Shown here: one piece after another, positions 7,600 through 16,238 of the stretch
Layout: each line of letters opens with the position of its first letter
Position numbering within the stretch: the first letter of the stretch is position 1
Assembly (NCBI RefSeq): GCF_003863965.1
Contig: NZ_RRCN01000001.1
Span: 1,495,571-1,559,570 of the forward strand
Direction: 5' to 3'
Length of the DNA: 64,000 bases
From: Paenibacillus oralis
GTDB taxonomy: Bacteria; Bacillota; Bacilli; Paenibacillales; Paenibacillaceae
Made by a program: the position numbers and the translations under genes
Notes under the pieces: model-generated
Seen by the model: the letters and a program-made list of their open reading frames with translations, nothing else
Database searches by the model: none
What the model was told of the DNA's origin: nothing

Positions 7600-7734
7600 T
7601 CGGAAGAAGCATTGGACAAGCAGCGTTTGCTTGATGAACATTTGAAGTTGGTAAGTGGTAGAAATGCGGAAGAGATCGCATTGATTACGAAGATCGCTAG
7701 GGATGTAATTTGGGGGATGGAGATGAAAAACTAA
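7600..7734 (+). pseudogene. XRE remnant (C-terminal 44 codons)
   Basis: Matches codons ~68-112 of the XRE gene at 5544-5882 with a few substitutions, ending in TAA at 7732-7734. Relative to the parent, the segment corresponding to 5505-5745 (ribosome site, start codon and whole HTH) is deleted, joining promoter DNA to the tail. It cannot make a DNA-binding protein. Confidence 0.8.
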
Positions 7735-7881
7735 GCTTCTCTGTTACTTACCTAAGGTCTATACTGAGGCGAGAAATAGAGGAATTATGTAATTTTCAAT
7801 TGTCGATACTTTTGGAAGCTTCTGTACGTGAAGTTGCTTCACTTGTGGTACGGCTCAAGCCCATATAATACTTAGCAACGA

Positions 7882-7940
7882 AACTCCTCCCCTCATCCTC
7901 ACTGGAATTTTGTGGTATAACCTGGATGTGAGGGGGAGTT
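7882..7940. other. Large imperfect hairpin in a gene-free stretch
   Basis: AACTCCTCCCCTCATCC at 7882-7898 and GGATGTGAGGGGGAGTT at 7924-7940 pair almost fully across a ~25-nt loop. The stretch 7735-8027 otherwise shows no gene. It could be a terminator-like structure or a repeat end. Confidence 0.4.
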
Positions 7941-8027
7941 GAATTAATTCGAAAATTAAAAATATAGATTCACTAATGAAATTGCATCAGCAATTTACTT
8001 TCTACTACATAACAAAGGCCGTGAATC

Positions 8028-8728
8028 ATGACAAACTTTCAGAACCTTATGAATAGCATTTGGTACGGGGAGATACCGGTGGACACCTGTGCAGAAATTA
8101 AGGAGCGTATTTTGCGGGCATCCACCGAGCAAGAAGTTTTGTTCTATCTTACCGAGTTGTTCAAGTTGGGGGATTTTTCGCAAAAGCCTCTGCTGATTCA
8201 GTTAATGAATCATACCGAAGATCGGGCTGTATTAAACCATTGCATTCGGTTGTTCTGCTCCATCGCCACCCATGAAGATTTAAGGGATCCCGATCATCTG
8301 CGTTTTCTGGCAAGTGTCCCGGCGGATATGGTTCATACCTTCGCGTAGGCTGTGGTTACTTCGCTTTCGCTTGAGGCCGTTCCTTACTTGTTGGCCCTGC
8401 TTGAGGATTGGGATGAGGTGCCCGAAACTTCCACGGTCCTTAGAGAGGCCATCGATGCGTTTATTGATTATGAAGAACCATTGGGCTTGGGCGCTTCGAT
8501 TGAAGAGATCGGTCATTATTACTGGGAATACTGCGACGCGTGCGATACGGGGAAATATTATTTTAATCAGGAATTGGCTTTTCCCGGGAATTTGACAATT
8601 ATGTTAGAGAGCTCTCCAGAGGAAATTGGGAAGCCGGGGAAAAATATTTTTATGGGCATAAGCTATAGCCTCCCGAATCTCATTTTATGTTCGCCACGCA
8701 GATTGATGACGGACGTAGAATATCATGA
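8028..8728 (+). pseudogene. Decayed helical immunity-like gene (Imm47-like)
   Basis: The reading starts at ATG 8028 (NSIWYGEIPVDT, ELFKLGDF, AVLNHCIRLFCSIATHEDL) and meets an in-frame TAG at 8346-8348. It continues in the same frame (SLSLEAVPYLLALLEDW, EIGHYYWEYCDACDTGKYYF) to about 8600. There the family-like sequence shifts frame (LSRGNWEAGEKYFYGHKL), then meets a second TAG before PPESHFMFATQIDDGRRIS and TGA at 8726-8728. The pattern recalls HEAT-like polymorphic-toxin immunity proteins annotated Imm47; that name is from memory and uncertain. Two nonsense codons and one frameshift make inactivation clear. No cognate toxin is visible nearby. Confidence 0.6.
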
Positions 8729-8865
8729 TTGCAAGGGGTGCTGACAGGAAGACGATTGCATCAGGGTGCGGGGAACATGCAGATGAGTAGAAGCGAGAGT
8801 CCTGCAGCCGCCCAAGGGGCAACTCCGCCCCGATCGTTTTACTCTCGCGGCTCAGATCACCCCTC

Positions 8866-9471
8866 CTATACCTGTTCTCTGCGGGGATTTAAAATATCCG
8901 TCATCAACGCCGTTAAATCTTGCGCTTTAAGAATCGCCAGTACATTCGGAATGCTTGAGCGGATTCGGAAACCAAATGTCATTAGGGTGAACATTTCCGC
9001 TGTTTTTGCCGCATCCACCGTTTCAGGAATGACTCCGTGCTTCTGGCCCGTTTCAATCCATACCTTGGATAAATATACGGACCGATCGTAGTACTGCTTT
9101 AAGGCTTCCGCGACCATAGGATCTTCTTCTTTTCCGAGTAAATATAGCAGCACTTTGTTCGTGATGTTATGCGGGCTTTCATACTCAAAAATACTTTCCT
9201 TGATTTTCTGCATCGGGTCGTCGAAATTCCGGCGGCCTTGCTTAATCTCATTCATAAACCGTTCGTTTGTCTCTTCAAGACCTTCTTGCAAAATCCAAAC
9301 AAAGATTTCGTCTTTGCTTTTGACATAATGGAAAATCGCCCCTTTGGACAGGCCGGATCTGTCCATAATGTCCTGCATCGTAATCGAATAGCAGCCTTTT
9401 TCCTCAATCAATGCCTTAGTTGCGTCAATCAGCCGTCTTGTTGTGTGTTGTCTGCGTTCCTCCTGTTTCAA
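8866..9471 (-). CDS. TetR/AcrR-family transcriptional regulator
   Basis: 201 residues. The N-terminal HTH (TRRLIDATKALIEEKG, ITMQDIMDRSGLSKGAIFHYVKSKDEIF) is a textbook TetR DNA-binding domain; the rest is the helical ligand-binding and dimer domain, with no recognised effector. The start is taken as TTG at 9471, with GGAGG seven nt upstream; longer in-frame starts lack such a site. A 17-bp palindrome at 9519-9535 lies between its -35 and -10, implying autorepression. A closely similar palindrome lies in front of the FAD oxidoreductase at 42944, a candidate distant target. Confidence 0.85.
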   Translation of the reverse strand: MKQEERRQHTTRRLIDATKALIEEKGCYSITMQDIMDRSGLSKGAIFHYVKSKDEIFVWILQEGLEETNERFMNEIKQGRRNFDDPMQKIKESIFEYESPHNITNKVLLYLLGKEEDPMVAEALKQYYDRSVYLSKVWIETGQKHGVIPETVDAAKTAEMFTLMTFGFRIRSSIPNVLAILKAQDLTALMTDILNPRREQV

Positions 9472-9510
9472 AGCCGCCCCTCCATGTAACCATTTAAATT
9501 TTATAAGTTT

Positions 9511-9538
9511 ATTATAATACAGACCGTCGGTTTGTAAA
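9511..9538 (-). promoter_or_regulatory. TetR promoter with embedded operator
   Basis: On the minus strand TTTACA (9533-9538), a 16-nt spacer and TATAAT (9511-9516) form a SigA-type promoter. The palindrome ACAnACCGnCGGTnTGT (9519-9535) fills the spacer, a classic TetR autoregulation site. It lies about 40 nt upstream of the TTG start. Confidence 0.65.
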
Positions 9539-9565
9539 TATGCAAAGAGGATATTTAACGATAAC

Positions 9566-11281
9566 TTACTCATTCACCACCGTAATATCCTCATCCCTAA
9601 TTTTCCAAAGCGGATCATGACTTAACCCCTTTTGCGCAATAAACCCGCTCACTTTCTTTGTTAATTCAAATAGATTTGCGTATTCTAAATTGCAATTGTG
9701 TTCTTTTCCAATGATTCTGTTGATGATGGTAATGAACTTTTGGGCAGCCTCATTTTCTTCCTCAGTGAAAATCCTCCATGCATTATACGGTTTTAAACCG
9801 TCGGCCTTTCCTTCTAAATACTCCGCTTCAAAGTTTGGTATGGATACAAAGGATTTAATGTTAAGGCCATTCGCACGCCCTGCCTCAACTTCTCTCATCA
9901 TTTTTTGGTTCATTTTCGGGCTATCCGCATCATGAAGAATACTGTAGTTTACTTTAAAATGGTTGAGTATTTTTGACACAGTCACGATATTCGCTTTGCC
10001 CAAACAATTGATGACGTGAACCGAGTCCTGCTCAATTTTCCCGGTTTGCATGAGTGATTTTACAACCGTAACCTCGGTTTCCCCTTCAACCAGTAAATTA
10101 TGATTTGCAAAGAAAAACTCGTTAAAATATGGGTTGCAGAAATTCAGCATTTTTAAGTTTTCTTTATCATCGGCTGTAAACTTGGCATCTTCCGTGGAAA
10201 AAGTGTTCACCGTATGGTTAGCGCGATGGTCTTTTTCAATTCTGATGATGGTTGTATGGTCTTTCGTCAGATCGATAAAAACAGGGGAATGTGTGGAGAT
10301 CATCACCTGCCAATCGGAATGCTCGGCAATCGTATAGAGTGATTCCATGGCGTTTCGAATCGCCGAGGGATGCAGAAAAGCCTCCGGTTCTTCCAATAGT
10401 AGAATTTTTTTCGTGCCTACGCCGACCGGCTTCTTTTTGACTTGGTGTCTGCCGGTTTCCGCGAGCATTTTTAAGGCCGACCACAGAAAAGTTCTCTGCA
10501 GACCTGTACCGTGATTGGAAAGGGGCGCTAAATGCTGTTCACTGCTGCCTAGCCGGATAAAACTGCCGCTGCCGATCAGCTTGTCCGGTTCGATTTTGCT
10601 GGCCTGCGGGTCAATCTGGATGATGCTTGCTTCCGGGAATACCTTTGTGATTTCTGCGGAAACCATAGTGCATGAACGGTTCAATTCCTCGGAAATTTCC
10701 ATTTGAACGTCTTCAGCTAACTGCTTAATGTCGGCCAAAAGCTGCTGAACCTTCGTATTATCCCTTTTGGTGTTTTGTTTGATGGCATCGATGAGGATTT
10801 CGAGGATTTTTTTCTCCAATTCTGAGGGATCATCGAGCGGAGATATTTTTAAAGGAGTTGGGATCTTGCTCGTCAAGATACTGTCAAAACCGCCCATGCC
10901 CCCTTTTTCGAACTCTCTAGTCGCGGGATTAAAGGAAAATTTCTCACCGCCCATATCAGGCGAGGACCAGCGGTACTGCGCTTTGATGCAATTTTTGTAC
11001 CCGGATTCCTCGTCGTCATGGATCCACTTTTGGGCTAACTCCCCTTCTTCAACATCCACAAAAATCCCGGTTATTACGGGCTTATTACTGATATCTTCGT
11101 TGTAAAAATCTTTCAATTTCAAGGGCGCACCCGTCGACGCAAAAGCCTCATAGGCGGATAGGACGGTCGTTTTGCCGACGTTATTTTTGCCTATAAGTAC
11201 AATAATATTATCGATTTTTATCTTTACGCCCTCCGGACCGATCCCCCGGAAGTTTTCGATGATTAGCTCCGCCAACTTCAT
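9566..11281 (-). CDS. OLD-family ATP-dependent nuclease (ABC-type ATPase plus Toprim)
   Basis: 571 residues. The N-terminus has an ABC/SMC-like Walker A, GKNNVGKTT (31-39), and mid-protein LLLEEPEAFLHP plus STHSPVF supply Walker B and the switch motif. The last ~190 residues carry a Toprim domain: NLLVEGETEVTVV (catalytic Glu), then ILHDADSP (the DxD motif). This is the OLD architecture of phage P2 Old and of GajA. No UvrD-like GajB partner lies on either side, so it is a solitary (class 1-like) member. The ATG at 11281 follows GGAGG with a 7-nt spacer. Its 3' end adjoins the TetR promoter region. Defence by DNA cleavage is the known role of studied members; here it is inference. Confidence 0.85.
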   Translation of the reverse strand: MKLAELIIENFRGIGPEGVKIKIDNIIVLIGKNNVGKTTVLSAYEAFASTGAPLKLKDFYNEDISNKPVITGIFVDVEEGELAQKWIHDDEESGYKNCIKAQYRWSSPDMGGEKFSFNPATREFEKGGMGGFDSILTSKIPTPLKISPLDDPSELEKKILEILIDAIKQNTKRDNTKVQQLLADIKQLAEDVQMEISEELNRSCTMVSAEITKVFPEASIIQIDPQASKIEPDKLIGSGSFIRLGSSEQHLAPLSNHGTGLQRTFLWSALKMLAETGRHQVKKKPVGVGTKKILLLEEPEAFLHPSAIRNAMESLYTIAEHSDWQVMISTHSPVFIDLTKDHTTIIRIEKDHRANHTVNTFSTEDAKFTADDKENLKMLNFCNPYFNEFFFANHNLLVEGETEVTVVKSLMQTGKIEQDSVHVINCLGKANIVTVSKILNHFKVNYSILHDADSPKMNQKMMREVEAGRANGLNIKSFVSIPNFEAEYLEGKADGLKPYNAWRIFTEEENEAAQKFITIINRIIGKEHNCNLEYANLFELTKKVSGFIAQKGLSHDPLWKIRDEDITVVNE

Positions 11282-11382
11282 TACCGTTCCTCCCGTATGC
11301 TTGCGAGATTATTAGAATAAGAGATTCACTAAAATCATTATCTCCTGTCCTCCTTCCTAATATCCCTTCATTTCACCTGTTC

Positions 11383-12389
11383 TTATTTCCTTCTTTCCTC
11401 GTTGGCCGCTTTTTCCAGGCGGCGGAAACGTTTCAGGTCCGACTTCCGGATCGGAAGCGGTTCTTTACTGACCAGCCGGACGACAGCCACCATCAACAAC
11501 AGCAGCAGGATCGTAAACGGCAGGGCCGCAATAAGGGAAGCGGTTTGCAGCGCTTCAAGCCCACCCGCATAGAGAAGGACGCCGGCGATTACCGCCATCA
11601 GCCCTCCCCAGACAAACTTGGCGAATTGCGGCGGATTCAGGCTGCCGAACGTCGTCATACTGGATAAAATGTACGTCGCCGAATCCGCGGAGGTCACCAG
11701 AAACACGAAGATCAGCAGAATCGACAACACCGACATAAACGTGGAAAAGGGAAGCTGACCCAATGTTTGGAATAAGGCGACAGTAACGTCCTCATTCACG
11801 GCCGAGGCAATTCCGATGCCATTGTGCAGGTCGCTCCATAATGCCGTACCGCCGAATACCGCAATCCAGAGGCAGGCGATCGCCCAGGCCCAATAAAAAA
11901 TCGTCCAGTCGCGCACCCAGGTGCCGCCCCGATAGGGTTGCATCCGCAAACTGTATCCGATAAAGTTCGAAAAATAATCCCCCAACGCCAGTGTAAAAGT
12001 GTCCAAAATGAACACCGTGGGCCCGGTAGCAAATACGAATAACAACAGAGCCAGGGCTAACCCCAGGTTTAAGTTGCTCAAATAGCGAATCCCTTTGTCG
12101 AGGCCGGTGGTCGACGACAGCATATAACCCACGAAAATAATGGCGATAACCCCCAATTGCCCAACCGGGTCGCCCCATACTTGCTGATCGCCAGCCAAAT
12201 TAGAAACAGGATGATCGCAAATACTCCCAGCAGATACAACCATCCGAAATCCCTTGTGGTCAATTCAAACAAGCGGCTCGAAACCGCGCCAAATCCCCGC
12301 GGCATGATCGCCCCCAGTAGGACCAAAGCAAAAATGATCGCGGCGGATACGGAAAACACGGGATTTTTCCAAATCGATTTATTGTTCAT
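11383..12389 (-). pseudogene. BCCT-family betaine/choline transporter, collapsed by deletions
   Basis: From ATG 12389 the first ~75 residues (NPVFSVSAAIIFALVLLGAIMP, GWLYLLGVFAIILFLIWLAISKYG) match the start of BCCT transporters. The frame is then lost near 12165, and the family resumes in another frame (VIAIIFVGYMLSSTTGLDKG). A second gap lies around FYWAWAIACLWIAVFGGTALW, where the WAPFVG-FIARISRGRT segment found in BCCT proteins is absent, though the frame is kept. The C-terminal helices (VFLVTSADSATYILSSMTT) are intact. A functional protein is ~500 residues with 12 helices; here about 330 codons remain in two frames. It probably once imported glycine betaine or choline. Confidence 0.8.
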
Positions 12390-12650
12390 GATGTTTGCAC
12401 CCCTTAGCTGGCCAGTTTATCCGCTTTATTTTTCCTGGTCATGCTGAGTAATATACGGTTTTCATACGTCCATAGCCGCTGTTTTTTGCATGAAACGGCG
12501 GGACAAGGAGAATATAGCTGCCATCCCCCTGCCGCCGGTCCAAAAAACCCATGACATTTCCCACCCCATCCCTTAAAATAAAATCAATTTCATAAGTTTA
12601 CTTAGTTTTTACATTTGCCCGGCAATACCAAAAAAGAGGGAGGAATAAAA
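12390..12650. other. Intergenic region, no gene recognised
   Basis: Upstream region of two divergent genes, the BCCT pseudogene and the nucleotidase. No RNA element or clear operator was seen. The nucleotidase ribosome site GGGAGG is at 12638-12643. Confidence 0.5.
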
Positions 12651-14987
12651 TTGATCAAGCACCGAAGTCCAAAGCTTATCCTGATGTCAGCGATCCTGAC
12701 CGCCAGCCTCGCGGCCATGCCTTTCTCGGCCTTTGCGGCCGACAGCGCCGGGGCCACCGTGGAGCTCCGCATCCTGGAGACCACCGATTTGCACGTGAAT
12801 ATCGTCAACTATGACTATTTTGCGGACAAACCTACCGATGAGTACGGCCTGGCGAAAACGGCGACGCTTATCAAGCAGGCTCGTGAAGAAGCCAAAAACA
12901 GCGTGCTTATCGACAACGGCGATCTGATTCAAGGGAACCCGCTGGGCGATTACGTGGCCACGGTGGAGAAGCTGCAGGAAGGTGAAACGCATCCGGTCTA
13001 TAAAGCGATGAATCTGCTGGATTACGATGCGGGCAACCTGGGCAACCACGAATTCAACTATGGGCTGGATTTTCTGAATACCTCGCTGAAAGGCTCCAAC
13101 TTCCCCTATGTGAACGCGAATATTTACATAGACGACAAAGACGGGGACCCCGCAAACGACAAAAACGCGTTCAAGCCGTACGTCATTTTGGACAAGGAAG
13201 TGACTGACAACAGCGGAGCCAAGCACACGCTCAAGGTCGGGGTGATCGGTTTCGTGCCTCCGCAAATTATGTCCTGGGACAAAGCCAATCTGGAAGGCAA
13301 AGTCATCACCAAAGATATCGTGGAAACGGCCGAGAAGTTCGTGCCGCAAATGAAAGCGGAAGGCGCCGACATCATTATCGCGGTACCGCACTCCGGCTTC
13401 GAGGACATTCCCCAAACACCGCTGATGGAAAACTCGGTGCTGTACCTCAGCAAGGTGAAAGGGATCGACGCGATCCTGTTCGGCCATGCGCATAAAGTGT
13501 TCCCGGACGCTTCTTTTGAAGGCAAAACGGGCGTTGACCTGAAAAAAGGCACGATCAACGGTGTTCCCGCCGTCGAGCCGGGTTACTGGGGCAACCATCT
13601 GGGGATCATCGACCTGACGCTGGAGCAGGCGGACGGCAAGTGGACGGTCAAAGATTCCGCCGCTTCCGTGAAGCCGATTTACGATACCGCGAATAAAAAG
13701 GCTCTCGTCGAAGCCGACCAAGAAATCTGGGATGCGGTCGCCGAGGATCATGAAAACACAGTGAACTACGTGCGCGGGCCGGTCGGCACGACGACAGCGC
13801 CGATCAATAGCTGGTTCGCGCTCATCCAGGACGATCCGTCCATCCAAATCGTAAACAACGCGCAAAAATGGTACGTGGAACAGCATCTGCAAGGAACGGA
13901 GTACGAAGGTGTTCCGATCATTTCGGCAGCGGCTCCTTTCAAGGCGGGCGGACGCCAAGGCGCGAACTACTACACGGACATTCCGGCCGGCAACATCGCG
14001 ATCAAAAACGTCGCCGATCTGTACCTGTACTCCAATACGGTGAACGCCGTGCTGGTGACGGGCGCCGAGCTGAAGGAATGGCTGGAATGGTCGGCGGGAC
14101 AATTCAACCAAATCGATCCGGCCAAAACGGATGAACAAGAACTGGTCAACTACGATTTCCCGACGTACAACTTCGACGTCATTGACGGGGTCACTTACCA
14201 AATCGACGTCACGCAACCGGCCAAATACGACGCCAAAGGCGGATTGCTAGACGAAAAATCCAGCCGTATCGTCAATCTCAGCTACGAAGGCAAACCGGTC
14301 GATCCGGAGCAAAAATTCGTCGTCGCCAGCAACAACTACCGCGCCTCGTCGAATAAGTTCGCCAACCCGGACGGCAAGCGGATTATCCTGGCTTCGCCGG
14401 ACGAAAACCGCCAAGTCATCATCGATTACATCCGCAAAAACGAAACGATCAATCCGAGCGCGGACGGGAACTGGTCGCTCGCTCCGTTTGGCAGCGCCAA
14501 CGTAACATTCGCCACGTCGCCGGCCGCCAAAGACGCCCTGGCCGCCAGCGCCGCATTGGCCGCGGAGCAAAACGTTCTGACGTACCTGAAAAATACGGAA
14601 GACGGCTATGCCAAATTCAAGCTGAGCGTGAATGCCGAAAAGGCCTCCGCCGAGCCTGCTTCCGAACCGGTTGCGCAGCCGGCATCGCCATCGGCGCCGC
14701 AAGCCGATCCGGCGGAAACGCCGGCAACGACGCCGGAGCAGCCCGCTCCGGAAGCAGAGCCAACCACAACGCCGGAGCCGGAAGCCGAGGCTAAACCGGC
14801 AACGGAACCGGTAAAGGCACCGTCTAAGCCGGCGGCATCAATCGTCTATACGGTGGAACAAGGCGATAACCTGTACCGCATCGCGATTGAACACGGCACA
14901 ACTTGGCAAGTTCTAGCCAAGTACAACAAGCTGACGAATCCGCATCTGATCCATATCGGACAGAAAATTGTGATTCCGGCGAAGTAA
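12651..14987 (+). CDS. Secreted 2',3'-cyclic-nucleotide phosphodiesterase / 3'(5')-nucleotidase with LysM
   Basis: 778 residues from TTG 12651 (GGGAGG seven nt upstream). A Sec signal peptide ends near FSAFAADS. A metallophosphatase domain follows (ETTDLHVNI, IDNGDLIQGNPLGDY, GNHEFNYGLDF, AVPHSGFED, LFGHAHKVFP), then the 5'-nucleotidase C-terminal domain (~380-610) with substrate-stacking aromatics. A Pro/Glu/Thr-rich linker (~660-725) leads to one C-terminal LysM (TVEQGDNLYRIAIEHG ... HIGQKIVIP) that would bind peptidoglycan. The layout resembles CpdB/YfkN enzymes that scavenge phosphate and nucleosides from extracellular nucleotides. It is a single gene ended by a strong terminator. Confidence 0.9.
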   Translation: MIKHRSPKLILMSAILTASLAAMPFSAFAADSAGATVELRILETTDLHVNIVNYDYFADKPTDEYGLAKTATLIKQAREEAKNSVLIDNGDLIQGNPLGDYVATVEKLQEGETHPVYKAMNLLDYDAGNLGNHEFNYGLDFLNTSLKGSNFPYVNANIYIDDKDGDPANDKNAFKPYVILDKEVTDNSGAKHTLKVGVIGFVPPQIMSWDKANLEGKVITKDIVETAEKFVPQMKAEGADIIIAVPHSGFEDIPQTPLMENSVLYLSKVKGIDAILFGHAHKVFPDASFEGKTGVDLKKGTINGVPAVEPGYWGNHLGIIDLTLEQADGKWTVKDSAASVKPIYDTANKKALVEADQEIWDAVAEDHENTVNYVRGPVGTTTAPINSWFALIQDDPSIQIVNNAQKWYVEQHLQGTEYEGVPIISAAAPFKAGGRQGANYYTDIPAGNIAIKNVADLYLYSNTVNAVLVTGAELKEWLEWSAGQFNQIDPAKTDEQELVNYDFPTYNFDVIDGVTYQIDVTQPAKYDAKGGLLDEKSSRIVNLSYEGKPVDPEQKFVVASNNYRASSNKFANPDGKRIILASPDENRQVIIDYIRKNETINPSADGNWSLAPFGSANVTFATSPAAKDALAASAALAAEQNVLTYLKNTEDGYAKFKLSVNAEKASAEPASEPVAQPASPSAPQADPAETPATTPEQPAPEAEPTTTPEPEAEAKPATEPVKAPSKPAASIVYTVEQGDNLYRIAIEHGTTWQVLAKYNKLTNPHLIHIGQKIVIPAK

Positions 14988-15001
14988 CTTATTGCGATAG
15001 A

Positions 15002-15042
15002 AAAACCAAAGGCGCGGCCATGATGGCTGCGCCTTTGGTTTT
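15002..15042 (+). terminator. Strong Rho-independent terminator
   Basis: A 19-bp near-perfect stem (AAAACCAAAGGCGC... / ...GCGCCTTTGGTTTT) with a TGA loop and T-rich tail, 15 nt after the nucleotidase stop. Confidence 0.85.
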
Positions 15043-15084
15043 ATTTTTTCTGGCTGACTTAGCGCTCTCCAAACTTTACCGGGT

Positions 15085-15573
15085 TTAGACCAAAGTCACC
15101 GTCTTGTTCACTTCCGTCTCGGAACGCGCACCGGTAAGCTGCGAGAACATCCGCTTCATCATTTTGGTCCAGTTGCCGGTCTCCCAATATTCGGCCGCTT
15201 CGGCCCGAACCTTAATCAAAGCAAGCTGCGGATCGTCGCTGGTCGTATTCAGCAGCTTCGCATAGGCCGGGTTCCAGAACTCTTTGATTTTCGCCCGATC
15301 CTCGACCAGCTCGCCTTTTCCGCGAATCGATACGTAGGATTTTCCCACATAGGCTACATTCACGTCGGGATTTTGCTGGAGTTGACGATACTTGTCCGTA
15401 TCCTCCTTGGTCAGGAACCAAAGATCTCCGTCAAACTCGACTTCCTGCGTTTTCATCGGACGTGACACTAATCCTTCCTTCGTTACGGTGGTAAGCATCG
15501 CCATCTCGATCCCTTTAATCAATTCCCGGACCGTTTCAACGGCCTCTTGATGCGCCGCCTGATCATTTGTCAT
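15085..15573 (-). CDS. Pyridoxamine 5'-phosphate oxidase-like general stress protein
   Basis: 162 residues with the split beta-barrel FMN-binding fold of the general stress protein 26 / YdaG group: MAMLTTVTKEGLVSRPM, LWFLTKEDTDKYRQLQQNPDVNVAYV and the closing YWETGNW. Members bind FMN or related cofactors; a true PNP oxidase role is unlikely because the PLP-site residues of PdxH are not evident. The start at 15573 is chosen because GGAGGGAACCAAA precedes it; the in-frame ATG at 15588 overlaps that ribosome site. Monocistronic. Confidence 0.8.
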   Translation of the reverse strand: MTNDQAAHQEAVETVRELIKGIEMAMLTTVTKEGLVSRPMKTQEVEFDGDLWFLTKEDTDKYRQLQQNPDVNVAYVGKSYVSIRGKGELVEDRAKIKEFWNPAYAKLLNTTSDDPQLALIKVRAEAAEYWETGNWTKMMKRMFSQLTGARSETEVNKTVTLV

Positions 15574-15747
15574 TTTGGTTCCCTCCATTTAGGGTGTTGG
15601 ACTGAATGTTACTCCCCCGTTAGGTTAAGCAGGAAGGCCGGAAAATAAACAGACCAGAGAGACCAGTTCATATGAACTTAACTTTTTTGTAAAGTTTTGT
15701 TGTTTTTATGTAAATAACCTGCTTATTTTCTTTGGTATCATTTCTGA

Positions 15748-16157
15748 GCGGAAACGGAGCCGACACAAAAGGCTGAAGAAGGTTCGGCCTGGTCTTCGGA
15801 AAACAAAGAAGTGAAGCTTAAGCCTGTGAAGGCCACCGATTCTTCCTATAAGGGCCTAACCGTGGAAGTCAATGGCGTGAAAAAAGAGTTCGACTGGAGC
15901 TTCCCTACGCTCTATGAGGGAAAAGAACACGAATTCCGTTACGAGTCCCCCTATCCGGATTTGGATCAAGACCGGCTTGGGTTCGGCGGCGTAGTTTATT
16001 ATCACGTGGAGAAGCAAAAGCTCACCTCCACCTTGGCGCAAGCATCGGAGTAGCCGTGTACGTATGTGATGTCCATATCACCTATAAATTCGACCCTGCC
16101 AAAAACGAATTTGTTGCCGATCAAATTGAAATCGAACCTTTCAGCAATATGGAGTAG
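15748..16157 (+). pseudogene. Hypothetical secreted-type protein gene, N-truncated and frameshifted
   Basis: Open sequence from after a TGA at 15745-15747 reads TQKAEEGSAWSSENKEVKL and then a beta-rich domain (GLTVEVNGVKKEFDWSF, GGVVYYHVEKQKL). Near 16035 the frame shifts, and the protein evidently continues as GASIGVAVYVCDVHITYKFD to TAG at 16155-16157. No start or signal peptide remains. The original was probably an exported protein of about 150-200 residues; I do not recognise the family. Confidence 0.6.
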
Positions 16158-16183
16158 ATCGGGGCGCCTGCATAACAAAATGA

Positions 16184-16230
16184 AACAAGCCTTCCCCGGC
16201 GGTTCTCTTGGCCGACAGAGAAGGCTTGTT
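16184..16230. terminator. Bidirectional terminator
   Basis: AACAAGCCTTC (16184-16194) and GAAGGCTTGTT (16220-16230) pair across a 25-nt loop, with A/T-rich flanks on both sides, between a plus-strand pseudogene and a convergent minus-strand gene. Confidence 0.65.
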
Positions 16231-16238
16231 CACAGTTT

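Noticed and set aside
9566..11281. Gabija system (GajA) reading of the OLD gene
   Set aside because: No UvrD-like GajB gene is adjacent; the neighbours are a TetR regulator and a transporter pseudogene.
12687..14216. 509-codon minus-strand ORF opposite the nucleotidase gene
   Set aside because: A shadow frame in GC-rich coding DNA; composition is Arg/Val/Asp-rich without motifs, while the plus strand carries a complete enzyme. Similar shadows opposite the cellulase, xylanase and allophanate hydrolase were dropped for the same reason.
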